This document shows positions 11,496-24,100 of a stretch of DNA of 64,000 nucleotides, piece by piece. Origin of the DNA: Knoxdaviesia capensis. Taxonomy: Eukaryota > Ascomycota > Sordariomycetes > Microascales > Gondwanamycetaceae. The notes under the pieces were generated by a model. It was not told the origin of the DNA, ran no database searches, and was given only the letters and a program-made list of their open reading frames with translations. The stretch covers positions 880,340 to 944,339 of the forward strand of contig LNGK01000008.1 of NCBI GenBank assembly GCA_001510575.1, written 5' to 3'. The position numbers and the translations under genes are program-made. The first letter of the stretch is position 1; every line of letters starts with the position of its first letter.

Positions 11496-13060
11496 GGCGA
11501 CAGCTTTCGGGGCCATGCAGGCAAAGATCAAGATAATGAGTGCAAGGTGGAGAGAATGTGTATGGCTGAATGGTGACGATCGATCTGTCGTCACTCAGCC
11601 CTTTTGGTGGGAGAAGTTGTTTTGGTGAAGATTTCGGTGCGGTCTCTGGGGAGTGGAGAGACCACAAAAACAAAAGAAAACCAAAAAAAATCGTGACCGT
11701 GTTGTTGTTTCTTGCTATTCGCAGTCGTTTGGCGTTTGCATCGCCGGTCGTCAAGCCAGATGTAAACACACAAGCCCTCACACCGTGAGTCGTTGAAAGG
11801 GAATGGGTGAGGCAGGAGAGAAATTCGCGAAACAGAAACGTAGAGAGGAAACCCTTCCTAGGGATGGATTCAGAGAGATCGGACTGGACACCGGAGAAGT
11901 GAAAACAAAAGTGGGAGGGGAGGTATCGCGAGAATGGAAGAGAGAGATGGAGAAAGAGAATCCCGGTTGTGCAAATCACAGCGACGGTAGAGGAAGAGAA
12001 GAAAACGAAAGAAGGAAAAAAGAACGAGAGCAGGGCCTATATTAATTTAGAGCTCAAGCTTTGAACAAGAGTTTGCGCGGTCTAACGGTGGTGATGATCA
12101 TCGGGAGTTTATTCTTTTTTAGGTGTGGGTGGTTTCGTTAATCAACATATACAACACAACAAGCGTTGGAACAAACATAAATGCTGATAATATTCGGCGT
12201 GTATTATTATTTACTTATCGCAGACAACCGCGATTATACTTTGTTTGGCCTGTTGCCGTGGAAACCCGGTTTCACCATACTGCGGCATAGGAGTCCGTGA
12301 TTGGCTGGCGGCGTTTGTCCGGTTAGTCATCAACAGCGACGCAGCTTTCGTTTAAGCGAGGAACTGCCGGGAACAGGGGACTTTACCCAGAGTCTTGCCG
12401 ATATAAGCGCTAGGCTTGATTGGGCGATAGCCGCTCCAGCGCGCCTCAAAACGAAAAATTGCACCAATTTTTGGGCCCTTGCCTTTTATCTGCCTTGGGG
12501 GGGAAGGATGTAAGTCACTCCGTACCGTTTCTTCTTTTCCTTGTATCGCCTCGTCATTCCTCTCTCCATTCTTGTTTCCCACTTCCTCCGTTGTGTTCAA
12601 GCATTTCTTCCGTTCCTCGTCTTGTGTGTGCATTTTTTGCCAGCCCCAAGTCGTTCTTTTTTGGACTGTATATTATCGTGTGGTGTTTTTCATCTGAGCA
12701 TTCTTTTCTAGTTGATCTTGCCGCATGTTATAGTCTCTGTATCGCCTGTATTCTTTTTCTTCATCTCTTCGGAAACCCCTGTTTCTCTCAGCCGATCTTC
12801 CCACGCGACACGAGCTTCACTCTCGGCCCCTCACTTTCTGCGTCTATTTGTGCCTTCTTTGTATCTGTTACCGCCATCGCAAGTCCGTTCCGATCATTCT
12901 GCATCTCGCCGAAGCACCGCTCTACCATCCAGTACTTCATAGTTCCAACTTCTGCGTTTGCTTCCCCCTCCAATCTCCCCCTGCCGTTGTGCGACCCCCC
13001 ACCGGCCACGCACATATCATAGCCTATCGTCCAGAGCAACCCGTTCCGAGATATCCAGCC
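11496..13060. other. Divergent promoter region between ASE1 and DOT1
   Basis: This 1.57-kb spacer separates two divergently transcribed genes. It contains CCAAT-type sites in reverse orientation (ATTGG near 12300 and 12419). From about 12520 to 13050 a pyrimidine-rich stretch looks like the DOT1 leader. No coding frame is convincing: the frame open upstream of DOT1 contains no in-frame ATG before 13061. Confidence 0.5.
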
Positions 13061-14718
13061 ATGTCCCTTCTGCGCGGCAAAACCAGGTTCAAGGTCGAGC
13101 CGCCCAAGATCCGCATCGAGAAGGTCGCCGTCGAGCCGAAGCCCAAGCCCAAGCCGAAGCCCCAAGTGTCCGGCTCTGCCCGCGCCTCGCCCGCCCCGTC
13201 CAGCGCATCCAAGCGCTCCCGCCTCGACGCCCCCCACCGCTCCGGCTCATCGCGTACCTCGCCGCTCCCCAACTCCTCTGCGCGCGCCTCCCCCCGCCCC
13301 CTCGCCGTCCTCACTTCGTCCCACCATGACCTCGACCGCAAGCGCAAGTCCTCCAGCATCAGCTCCAGCCGCGGCCGGTCGCCTGCGGTAGCAGCCGGCA
13401 GCCGCGTCGAGTTCGGCTCCGACTCCGACGAGGGGGACGATGAGGATTGGGTCAGCGCTATCGATGCGCGCAAGCGCATGCGCCGCGGCCTGTCCGAGAG
13501 CCGGCAGACCGATCTGTCGCGCACGCTGCCCAACGCCTCGATGTACAACCCGGACAAGCCGCACAATCTCCGCAATTTGATACATGCCGCCGATCTGGCC
13601 TCGCTGGAGTTGAAGTGCGTCCCGGTAATGGGCGCGTCAGAGGCTGAGGTGGCGGTCAAATTACAATACCCCAGCCTCTCTCAACCAGAACGGTACGTTT
13701 TGCGCATTCTGCAGTCTCGCCTTTTACTCTCATTTCCCTAGTAAGATCTCCATGATGACTGATTTGTAATGCGCTCCCTATGTATAGATATGAGCTCGTC
13801 TGGGGCAAAGACAAGATCGACGCCGTCCAGAGCATTATAGACGTCGTCCGCAATGTAGCCGAAACCTATCTGACCGACGACCAAGCCAAACCCTTCATTG
13901 ACGACAACAACGGCCTTGTGCGGCGTCTCGTAAAATCCTCGAACCAGAAAATCCAAGACCTCGCCGGGTTCAAAGCCGCGCTCTCCGAGTATAACAGCCG
14001 CCTGATCCGCCTAGTGAAGGACGGCACCATCCTCAAGAACCTCTCCGCCAAGCACGAGCTGCCCCGCGCCCTGACCGCCTTCATCCTGGCGCAGGTGTAC
14101 GACCGCACGGTCGCGCCCAAGGTCGAGCTCCTGGCCAAGTACGAGAACGGCACCGACAACGTGTACGGCGAACTGCTGCAGCCGTTCATCTCCGATGTGC
14201 TTGTCGACCGGCTGCACATGACGTCCGACCAGGTGTTCGTCGACTTCGGCTCCGGCGTCGGCAACGTGGTGATCCAGGCCGCGCTGGAGGTCGGCTGCGA
14301 GAGCTGGGGTTGCGAGATGATGGAGAACGCCTGCAACCTCGCCGATGCGCAGCTGCACGAGTTCCGCGCCCGCTGCAAGCTGTGGGGCGTGAAGCCCGGC
14401 GCGGTGCGCCTCGAGCGTGGCGACTTTCGTAAGAACGCCGCCATCTCCGACGTGCTCAAGCGCGCCGACGTCATCCTCGTCAACAACCAGGCCTTCACAT
14501 CCGTGCTCAACGACGACCTCGTGCGCATGTTCCTCGATCTCAAGTCCGGCTGCAAAATCGTCTCGCTCAAGTCGTTCGTGCACGACCACAAGAGCGCCAT
14601 ATACAACGTCAACGATGTCGGGAGCACCATTCTGGATGTTGAGGACTTGACGTACCCGCAGGGTTACGTCAGTTGGACAAATGCCGGCGGCACGTATTGC
14701 ATCTCGACTCGTCGCTAG
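13061..14718 (+). CDS. DOT1: Dot1 histone H3-K79 methyltransferase
   Basis: Two exons, 13061-13692 and 13788-14718, with a 95-nt intron give 520 residues. The N-terminal ~165 residues are disordered and basic, including a Lys-Pro alternating run near residues 26-34. The catalytic domain carries the Dot1 signatures: NVYGELLQPF near residue 334, the AdoMet-binding VFVDFGSGVGNVV near 361, the EMMENACNLAD segment, and VNNQAF near 442, which corresponds to the active-site Asn of Dot1. Dot1 methylates H3 Lys79 within nucleosomes and affects telomeric silencing and DNA-damage checkpoints. Length and layout fit ascomycete Dot1. The gene is divergent from ASE1 and convergent with ATG16. Confidence 0.95.
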
Positions 14719-15205
14719 CTGGTTTGGTCAGTCGTTCTGGAAACGGTGGCCTGCGTTAGAACTTTTTTTCATGTTGCATGCATTAGTTAGCTTTGCGAGT
14801 TTTTCCCATGGCCATCCAGCAACTGCATCATCAGCTGTTTAACTTTTTTCTGTTTTCCTTTTGTTCCTTTTTTTTTTCTCCTTCTCTTCATTCATCTGGG
14901 AAGGGTGGTCATAGAATTGAGTTTCAGAGGAGGGACATCCAGACTTCCCAGTCTTTTTTGGTGCTTAAGGTTGAAAGCGATCATTGGGGTGGTATAAGGA
15001 GAGGCGCAAGCCCTTACCTTGTTGTTTTCAGTTCATTTTTGCCGTGCTTGGTTATGCCTTGTTAAGATGCAGTCGGGTGCGAATACACGTTTTGTTGATC
15101 GTGTAACGCAGAGTCCTTGTAGATGTGAACTGTCCCATAGATCGTAGATCGCAAAACTCAGTGGCCAGGTTGTGTGAGGGGGGTAGTGTGTAGTCCCGAG
15201 GTCGT
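14719..15205. other. Convergent 3' spacer between DOT1 and ATG16
   Basis: These 487 bases hold the two 3' ends. They include T-rich tracts near 14840-14880 typical of fungal 3' UTRs. I see no coding or RNA gene. Confidence 0.5.
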
Positions 15206-16086
15206 CTACCGTCCTTTATCGATGTGCGGCTCGTTCGCGAGATTCATGGCATCGACTTCTTGCGCCTTCTTGCGCAGCCAGCGCTCGATCAGCTGTTTGT
15301 TCTCGCCCCTGACCTTGTCGCGCTCCTTCTCGGCGAAATTCAGCTGAAGGTTGAGAGCGATCATCTCGTCTTGCACGTTCTGGAGAGCAGACAGAGGATC
15401 GTTAGTATCACAAAGAGCCACAGAGAAGATACCACCCTCATAGGCACAAAGGAGAAAAAATGAGAACATGATAGAATAAAATAAGGAATAAAAAAACGAA
15501 GAAGAAAAAAGAAAAGGTAGGTCACTTACGTCAAGCAACCGCCTCTTCTCGCGCAACTCGTGTTCCAGGTCCCGGTTCTTGGTCCTCGCCGCCGCCGATT
15601 CCGCCGTAAGCTCGCGGATAGAGCGTGCCTGGGTCCTAGCCAGACTCCGCAATTTCTCTGTCTCGGTCTCGGCGGCTAGCAGGCGGGCCTCGAAGGCGTG
15701 TTTTGCGCGCAGCGCCTCGGCGAGCTCGGTGCGCAGCTGCGCCGTCGCGGCTGAGTCGGACGAGGGAGTGGCCGCCGGTGCAGGCGTGCCGCGTTTCGGA
15801 GGGTCGCGCACAGCCAGTTTCTGCAGAGGAATATCAAGCGCGTCCTTCTCGGCTTCGAGGACAGAGATACGGTCGAGGAGCGACGAGCCTGGGAACGAGG
15901 GACGAAAAGTTAGAAGGTGTCCAAGATCCCCCCTCATGGCTCATCGGTGGGGCTGAGCTTCACAATAACAGCAATATTAAAGCAGAAGACAGTGCGCTTA
16001 CAGACTTGAACCAGCTCAAGGCTCACTTGGTTCCCGTAGTCGGCCTCTTGCAGGGCCTCCAGGTACTCCTCTCTCCAGGACGCCAT
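15206..16086 (-). CDS. ATG16: Autophagy protein Atg16
   Basis: Three exons (16086-16002, 15888-15530 and 15379-15206) keep frame across introns of 113 and 150 nt and encode 205 residues. The N-terminus MASWREEYLEALQEAD is the helix that binds Atg5. A middle coiled coil runs from about residue 30 to 150. The conserved C-terminal block NVQDEMIALNLQLNFAEKE, followed by ENKQLIERWLRKKAQEVDAMN, is diagnostic for fungal Atg16. Atg16 dimerises and holds the Atg12-Atg5 conjugate at the phagophore, where it promotes Atg8 lipidation. Size is normal for fungi. Vps16 is the next intact gene, transcribed in the opposite direction. Confidence 0.93.
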
Positions 16087-18077
16087 AGCTACAACAGCCC
16101 CAGTAAGGTGTTAAAGTGGGAGGGTAAAAATGCTTAAGGGAGGGCGGGACAAGGTATTCCGGACTTGGATGATATCCGACCAGGGAGAAACAGAGCAGAA
16201 ACAGAAGCACAGAGGTTCAGGCAAATATCCGTCAAATTCCAAGGATGCAAGTGTAGGTCAGTATGTCTAAGGGGGAGAGAGATGAAATCAAGGCTGTCGC
16301 CTAAAAGCGGGAAGCTTTTTTGATCTGGTAATGAAAAATGCCCCCCACGTCAGTGCGTAATGGATGAATGACGATGGGTCTAGGATCTCAAGATTGCAAC
16401 CTTAAAAGTCCAATCTGAGAGTTTCGCAACTGAACGCAAAAGAGAAGAGGCGAAGCAGGATGAGTGAAAAGATGAAACAACCTCAGATTAGTTTCTCGAG
16501 ACAAAACGAAAGAAGAAGAAACTCGAGGACCTGAAGCTCTAACTGGTGCTAAGAAATCGAGGCATACTCGGTATGCCGGGGTTTAGCCGGCGCTTAAACA
16601 AGCGACGAAGAGCTTTTAGAAATGCGGCAACGAAGAGGTATATGTCCAACTCCTACAAGTAGGAGGTGATTTATACGTTCTAGGTGTAGTTGGGCTTTAT
16701 AAGGCTCAGACTTCTTACTATTTCATTGTGTGATGGGAAAATCAAGATATCAAGCATTAAACCTGAACTGTTGATGGCTTCCTGATACTTTGAAATCTGG
16801 GGATATAAACATAAATCATGAAACTATTAAAACGTGTCTCTCGTCAGTTCACAAACTTTGGTATTGTTGGGCGTTCATTTCACTCATTTCACATCATAGT
16901 CTCTTCTATAAGAGCACTGCTCCATCACTCATCCAGCTTCGCCACCTATTCTGCAGCATCACGGAACATGAGTTCGATGCCTCTCATCTCCAACACCATA
17001 TTCTCATCTTGCGTGTAAGCACGGGCACTATACATATCAACACGATGGACACACGGTGTGTGTAGATGAACACGCGATCAAGTTCTCTGAGATCAACCGA
17101 GCACATTCACACCTTGGACGGGCCGCATACAGTCATAAACAGCCGCCTCATGGTCCAAGTCAGGTATGAATGCTCTGACGGTACCCTTGGCAAACCAAGA
17201 CATAGCGATACTTCAGCAAAGTGACTTAAAACGGTACTCCCCGAGCACCCCCCTTGCACATTGCCGTGATGCCGTTGTTCAGGGTCTGCTTCATCTACTC
17301 CGACAGAAGAGTAAGCCACAAATCATGGTCCACGGGATTGAGGCGATGAAGCCGATGTATGGCATAAGTAGTGTAGGGCTTGATTGTTGGTCGGAGTGGT
17401 GATCGATCCCGTGGAGGTCAGGCAGGGATTCTGCTGGACTTTGAAGGTGGCGTACAGGTCGTGGTATCGTTAGATGAATTCTTTCAGTGTTGTTGGTCGC
17501 AGTTGTTGCTAGAGAGCATCTACCCGTTGGCATTCGGCTTCCGCCGGTTGGCTTTCGGTTTCTGCACGCTGGCGTTCAGTTTCAACTTCCGCCTCCAGCC
17601 GCCTAGTAACAGCCAAATAATTCTCAGGGTTAACGTCTTGGGACATGTCCTTGATCTGGTGATGATGGCACTCGTTGGACAATGAACGCTGTCAAGTTAG
17701 GTTGGAGAAGGAGAGAACGCGGTGGGATTGTTGTCTGCCTCACTCAAGTGTTTGTGACGGCCCCACATTGGTGGTGTCAGCAACTACCCTGTCCCAATTT
17801 AGTCTGCATGTGCGAATTTTAGCCCTCAAATTAGCACGTACCGGGACCTTGCCAGGCAAGCTTGACTTCCTGCCGCGCAACTAATCGCCATCGTCATTTG
17901 CTTCAACTTCACTCCATGAATCCATCCCGGTTTTTTTTTTTTATATATCAGCGACCAGTTCCGCTCTTCAACTCATCGCGGTCACCCCACGCGAATCTTA
18001 ACTACCTCACCTTTCTCACTCTGAGATTCTCCATATTCTCCCGCCCCTCGTCTCCCTGAAATGCGGTGAAATTCACC
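16087..18077. other. AT-rich intergenic region with a gene relic
   Basis: This 2-kb spacer between the ATG16 and VPS16 starts is AT-rich and holds no intact gene. It includes a short perfect stem at 16650-16665 (CTCCTAC, two-base loop, GTAGGAG) and the decayed coiled-coil ORF at about 17320-17646, listed separately. A T-run at 17931-17940 and pyrimidine-rich DNA just before 18078 likely belong to the VPS16 leader. Confidence 0.5.
17320..17646 (-). pseudogene. Relic of a coiled-coil family associated with fungal kinases
   Basis: Reading the minus strand from an ATG at 17646, a Glu/Arg-rich helix (RRLEAEVETERQRAETE) runs 45 codons to a TAG at 17511-17509. The same frame then continues with QLRPTTLKEFI, a TAA at 17472-17470, and then YHDLYATFKVQ and LTSTGSITTPTN. 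The order (ERQRAE-type coiled coil, TT-x-EE/KEY-like turn, F-x-V-Q, LT-x-x-GSIT-x-P) recalls a large fungal family found beside or fused to FunK1/Sgk2-like kinases. Both stops could be single C-to-T changes of Gln codons. No intact downstream domain is visible. The family match is from memory and moderately sure; the stops are seen directly. Confidence 0.55.
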
Positions 18078-21000
18078 ATGGACCAAGCTCATCCCCGGAC
18101 AAGCTGGGAACGCCTCGGTGACCGGTGGTACCGCAAGATTCCGCTCTACACCGAGATATTCGATGTTGATCTCGATCTCGACAGCTGTATATTGGCCGCT
18201 GCCCCGTTCGGAGGCGCTATTGGTCCGTACATGCTCTCTAGCAATCTCCATCTCTCTTGCAGCCGCACAAACAGCTAACAAACCACACGCTAAACAGCTC
18301 TCTGGAAGGAAGACAACAAGCTCCAGGCTTTCCATGCTGGTAAATCGTCAAAGCCTAGTATAGACGTGTACAGCTTTGCCGGGAAATTGCTGCGACAGAT
18401 TCCCTGGGAGAGCAAGATCTCTATCAAGGGTCTGGGTTGGTCGGACGAGGAGCTGTTGCTTGTCGTGCTTGCCGACGGCACTGTCCGATTCTACGATCAT
18501 GAAGGAGAGTTTACGCAGTTTTCGCTGGGCCATGGGGCTGACAACTATGGTGTAGAGTCTTGCAGGTAAAGACTACCGATGCGTCCTTAAGAAGAACTAG
18601 TCCAACGAGTATCTTCATCCTCCATCTATGACCAATCACTAACTCATCCCCTCTAGGTTCTATGGCCAAGGAATGGTTGCTCTGCTGGGGAACAACGCGC
18701 TTGTCACCGTTCCGTCGTATGTGGAGCCACGGCCCCGACTATTAGCATCAGCGCCCGAGGGTGAAGTCCATTCCTGGGCCATCATGCCGCCCAGCTATGC
18801 GCTCTCGAGGTCGGTGGAAGTGCTCCTTAGCATCGACAAGACCGTGTATGTTGTCGACGCCACCGACTGTGAGGATCGCTTCCTCGACATTGGTCCGTTC
18901 AGCCACATCAGCGTGTCTCCAGACGGCCGGCGTGTCGCCCTCTACACCATGGAGGGTGTGGCACACGTCATCTCCAGTGACTTCCAGGAGCGGTTTGTCG
19001 AGCACCAGTCAAACTCCAAGATCCCCCCCAAACATGTGGAGTGGGCTGGTCGCGATGCTATTGTGGCCTGGGAGGACGAGGTACATCTGATTGGCGCCGG
19101 CGACACGTCGATATCGTACATGTATGACACAAACAGAGTACATGTGTTCTCAGGTTGGAATCCCCCCCTTTACCATATGCGATTTGCGTCCAATAACTGC
19201 TCCGGAACCAAACTCAATGGTCATTTACATGTCGTGCTGACTCCTTCTCCCTCGGATTCTTAGAGTATGACGGTGCCATCGTCCTGACCAACTCGGACTG
19301 TGACTTCATTCAAGAAGTCCCTGCCGATACCTACCAAGTGTTTGGCCATTCTGCCGTGTCATCACCGTCGTCGATTCTGCTTGATGCTGTGGCACAGTTG
19401 GAGCTGCAGTCCCCAAAAGCCGATGATTACATCCAGCTTATCAAGGATAACTTGACCGAGGCCGTCAATACCTGTGTAAGTCGCTCCGTTTTTTTAGCAT
19501 GTGGTCACAGATCCGAGGAGCTGACAGATGTTATGCCAATAGGTGAACGCTGCTGGCCGGGAGTTCAATGTCCACTGGCAAAAGCAGCTCCTGAAAGCTG
19601 CGTCGTTCGGAAAATCCGTCCTCGATTTGTACAACAGCGACGACTTTGTTGATATGTGCGAAACCTTGCGCGTGCTCAATGCCGTGCGATTCTTTGAAAT
19701 CGGCATGCCGCTGTCGTACGACCAATTCATCCGCCTGACACCCGAGAGACTCATCCAGCGCCTGCTCAACCGCCACGAGTACCTATTAGCTCTACGCATT
19801 GCCGAGTACCTCCGGCTGCCGACCGACCGCATATACGTGCACTGGGCAACAGCCAAGGTGAAGCTTGGGTCTGAGGATGACGACACCGTGTGCCGGCTCG
19901 TGGTCGACAAGCTCGGCGGCAAGCCCGGGATTTCGTTTGAGGAAATTGCCCGCGCCGCCTACGACGAAGGCCGTGGACGCCTTGCCACGCAGCTCCTAAA
20001 CCACGAACCCCGGGGTGGCCGCCAGGTCCCCCTCCTGCTCGACATGGAAGAAGACGAGCTGGCGCTGGACAAGGCCGTGGAAAGCGGCGACACCGACCTC
20101 GTGATGTTCGTGATTCTGCAGCTCAAGAAGAAAATGCCACTGGCCGGCTTCTTCCGCGCCATCAGCGCCCGCCCGGTCGCCACAGCGCTCGTCGAGTCCG
20201 CGGCGCTGACGGCGGGCGACAACACGCTGCTCAAGGACCTGTACTACCAGGACGACCGGCGGGCGGACGGGGCGGCGGTGTTTGTGCGCGAGTCGCTGGT
20301 GCAGCCGGACGCGCGCACGGCGACCGACAAGCTCGCGCTGGCGGCGAAGCTGCTCGCGGACTCCAAGGACGCCACGCCGACGCTGGTGGCCATGCGCGAG
20401 GCGGCGCTGCTGCTGCGCGCGCAGGAGGCGCTCGACCGCGACCTGACCGACTCGTTCACCGGGCTCAGCATCAACGAGACCATGTTCAAGCTCGTCCGGC
20501 TGGGGTACCAGGGCAAGGCCAAGAAGCTGCAGAACGACTTCAAGGTGCCCGACAAGGTTGCCTGGTGGATCCGGTAAGTTTCTTTTTTGCGTGTGCATGG
20601 CCTGATGTGTCCCACCCCGCCCCCGCCCTCCAGATGAAGACACCCTGCTAATCAGCCGGCTCCTTGCTTTCTCTAAGTCTCCGTGCGTTGGTGGCCAAGC
20701 GTGATTGGGATGAGATCACCGAGATCGGCAAGGCGAAGAAAAGCCCGATCGGGTGGGAGGTAAGCGACCATTCTTTTTTGACATGTTTGCCTGCTATGCT
20801 CCGGACTATTATATCCGCCGCCACCGCAGTTCTCACTCAAAAGAATGATGTTCCCCCCCCCCTCCTCCCTAAACAGAAGATTGAAGTCATAACTAACAGC
20901 CCAACCCCAGCCATTCTTCAACCTCACCCTGCAAGCCGGCAACCCGCGGCTCGCATCCACGTTCGTCAGCAAGTGCAACAAGGTCGACGCCGCTGAGCAC

Positions 21001-21165
21001 ATCACCATGTACGAGAAGTGCGGCATGCGCGTCAAGGCCGCCGAGGAGGCCGTGCGGCTGCGCGACGCCACGACGTACATGCGGCTCCTCGAGGCCGCGG
21101 GTAAAGGGACGCCGGAGGGACGCGATATTGAGCGGCTGGGCAGCACGGTGTTCAAGATGTCGTGA
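18078..21165 (+). CDS. VPS16: Vps16, core subunit of HOPS/CORVET
   Basis: Seven exons keep frame throughout: 18078-18222, 18298-18565, 18657-19153, 19264-19475, 19543-20573, 20678-20759 and 20911-21165. They encode 829 residues, the usual Vps16 length. The N-terminal half is the Vps16_N beta-propeller (SWERLGDRWYRK, VEWAGRDAIVAWEDEVHLIG). The C-terminal half is the alpha-solenoid (QKQLLKAASFGKSVLDLYNS, LRIAEYLRLPTDRIYVHWA, FFNLTLQAGNPRLASTFVSK). Vps16 binds Vps33 and scaffolds the tethering complexes for endosome-vacuole and autophagosome-vacuole fusion. Two donors are atypical after GT (GTCCGT at 18223, GTTGGA at 19154), and they were chosen because only they keep frame. TTAGGGTTAGGG follows 35 bp after the stop. 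Confidence 0.93.
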
Positions 21166-24100
21166 GCTGGGACTCTTTTGTGTCTGTAATGTGGTGTGTT
21201 TAGGGTTAGGGTTGGTGCTTTTGATATCTGGTATTGTTGAGTTGTCCAGCCTCCTCGGCGGATTTGAAATGCTTCATCGCCATCACCATCACTGGCTACG
21301 TTCTGTATCATAAGTGAAAACACGCCACTTCTCGGCGTGAAACCCAAGATTCCTCGCGTCACGAAAGAATGGCATCCCGATGAACACCAAGTCGAAAATT
21401 TTAAAACCCTAAAGCACCGTATAAGGCTTACAAGGTGTCGACAAAATCCGACGCGGCGGGAAGAAAAAAAAAAGAAAAAAAAAAGGAATGAAAGAAGAAA
21501 AAGAATTGAACATCGGGACGTAGCCGAAGTAATGGCATGATGCATGACGGATCAGAGAAGGCTCAACACGCCCACACACTTTAAAAATTAAAAATTCTAT
21601 TATTACTGGGTCCCCGGGGAAAAGTCACTGACAGTCGTCCGTCCTGTGTGTCCAGACGGGTCGAGATTGCGTGAAAGAGGAGGGTTGACAGATGGACCTT
21701 GGGGCTCTCAACTTGTTTTTCAAAACCTGCAGGGCGGTCGAACGACGTCTTGAATCTGACGATGGCCAATCTGACCATTTTTTTCTTTTCTTTTCGATGC
21801 AATCCCATCCCACGTAGGCCGTATTTCGGTGCCGGTTGGTCTGGCCTGGCTGGGTCGCGGCGGGCGGGATTTTTGCGGTGACGTCAAACGACGCAGCGAG
21901 AATCCGCGCGAATGTATCGCTGCTCCGGGCTACCACCGGTGTACTCTGAACCCCAGGATGTACTTCTGATGCTGACTCGTTTGCTTCTTCTTAAATCTCA
22001 CGTTGTTTTGGGGGCCTTTGTCGCTGGATCCGCCGAACAGTGTCTTTTCTGTGTCTTGGCGATTCTTTGCTCATTGGCCGCCGGATGAGATGTCCCAGTT
22101 TCTCTGATTGTACATACACTGTACTGTGCTCGTGCTCGTTAGAGAAGGAGGGGTGGTGAGGGGTCTCGTGATGCGCTGCTTGGCGATCTGGAGACACGAG
22201 GTGTGTAGGATTGGATGCCCAGCACTCCTAATTTCCGTGCATGTTCGAGACGGAGCCCCGCGTGTTGCATTGTGTTCAGGAGGTATGAGCGGTGCGTGGG
22301 AAAAGTACTGTCCACCTTTGATAAGGTGCTGTACAGAAAATTCAAGCACGTATTACAGAGAGGAGAGCTCCCGCGCATGTTGCGGAGGGGACGCCACCGG
22401 CACCTCCCGGGGAGTTTTCTTCCTTGGAGGATGGCCGGGCAGGACTTGGGGTTGGACGGCGTGTGTGTGTGTGTGCAAGCCTGCAAGGGAAGCAGGGCAT
22501 TGACGAGGTTAATTACTGGTGGTATGCGAAGGCCCTGTTCGGTGTAAATTTCACCATATGCTTGCGCTGTCTGTGCTTTGGGGGGATCTGCATGGCATAG
22601 CCCGTGGTCCGGAGGCCATCATTAGCATGAGAGAAAAGAACTGACACACAAAAAAAAAAGAAACTGAGCATATTAAAGAACTTGGGGCGTGCTCCGTCGT
22701 GGTTAGTCGACTGGCAACTTTAAAACCCGTGACGTGACGTGGTGATGTCGCGAGGACTGAGGGAATGACCAACATCCTAGCACTTGATAAGAAATCAAGC
22801 ACCAGCGAGTGGCAGACACACAACCACACCCAAGACAGTGGATCTGCGACCCTGGTCCACCAGCCAGACGACAAAGACACACACGGCAAGGGAGGAGAAC
22901 GAGTAGCGGGCCCGAAATACGCAATCACATGGGGGCGGTCGGTGGCAGCGGTGAGCAGATTCTGGAGGTTCGTTCGTGGTCAGATAACGTTGATCTTTTG
23001 GGACGAAGACAGATCCGCCCAAGCCCGGGTCTGTTTACGCCCTAACCCGTGGCACAGAATTTGGACTGTGTGTGTGCATCCGCACAGAACAGAAGATGTT
23101 CCGGAGGCTCAGACGATCCAGGGACACCAGGGACACAACCCGTTAGTTCACTGAACCAGTCCTGTTGAGATTCTCCATCAAACTGCGGCTGGAAACTGTG
23201 GACATGGGGGGTTGGAAGCCTGTTCACATGCTCCTGCACAGAACTGACGATGTCCTTCCTTGACCGTGGCTGACAGCGCTTTATCAACAAGCACGTATAG
23301 GCAGCTAAGACTGCTATGGGATCGTGGGCTGCAGTGATCACTTTAACTTGTGCTGTGATAATGTCATAGAAGTGTTGTGCCTCCCGGCTGCGTTTGACTG
23401 GCACTGGTTTTCGAGGGGTTATTCGCATATGTGCTGGGGCAGGGTGGAGTGTGACAGGCATGTGCTATTCTTTCTTTTTCCCTGCGTTCCAGAGTCAAAC
23501 TGGCCTGTACTGCGAAATCTAGTTCTGGGTCAGCCGTGATTCCTCCGATAGGCAGAACTGCCAAATGCAGCAAGCAGAACAGAAGCAAAAAAGGAACAGA
23601 CAGACAGTGGCTCGTGAGGCAAAATATCGGAATGGTAAGATGCATGATTCTTGATACCTGAGGCAAACGGCCTGGTGGCGGCCATCTTCTCCCCCTCCGT
23701 CCCTCCCACGTAAGGCGTCCAATATTGGGTGCAAATGCCCGTGCAGGGACCATCTTTTTGGGGCCATGTGTAGCGAGGTTGGGGGAGGGAAGAGATTAAT
23801 CCACTTTGGTCAGTGGTCACTCACTACCCGCTGGCATCAGCTTGTTATATGGGCCTGAGCCAGGTATCAACGGATCCTGGGACTGAACTCTCAAGTCTCA
23901 AGGATGCATTGACCCTGTGCTCCTGCTTGTGTCAAAAAGCGGAAATAAAGGAAAGGAAAGGAAAAGCAAGAAAAGAAAAGCCTGTTCTTGTGGGTGAGGT
24001 TCGGTCTTGGATTCTGGTCCTGTGGCGAGCTTCCTGCTCCTGTCTTTCTTGACCGGGGCCGATGGCGAAGCATTGGAGAATATGCCCGCAGCCAACCGTG

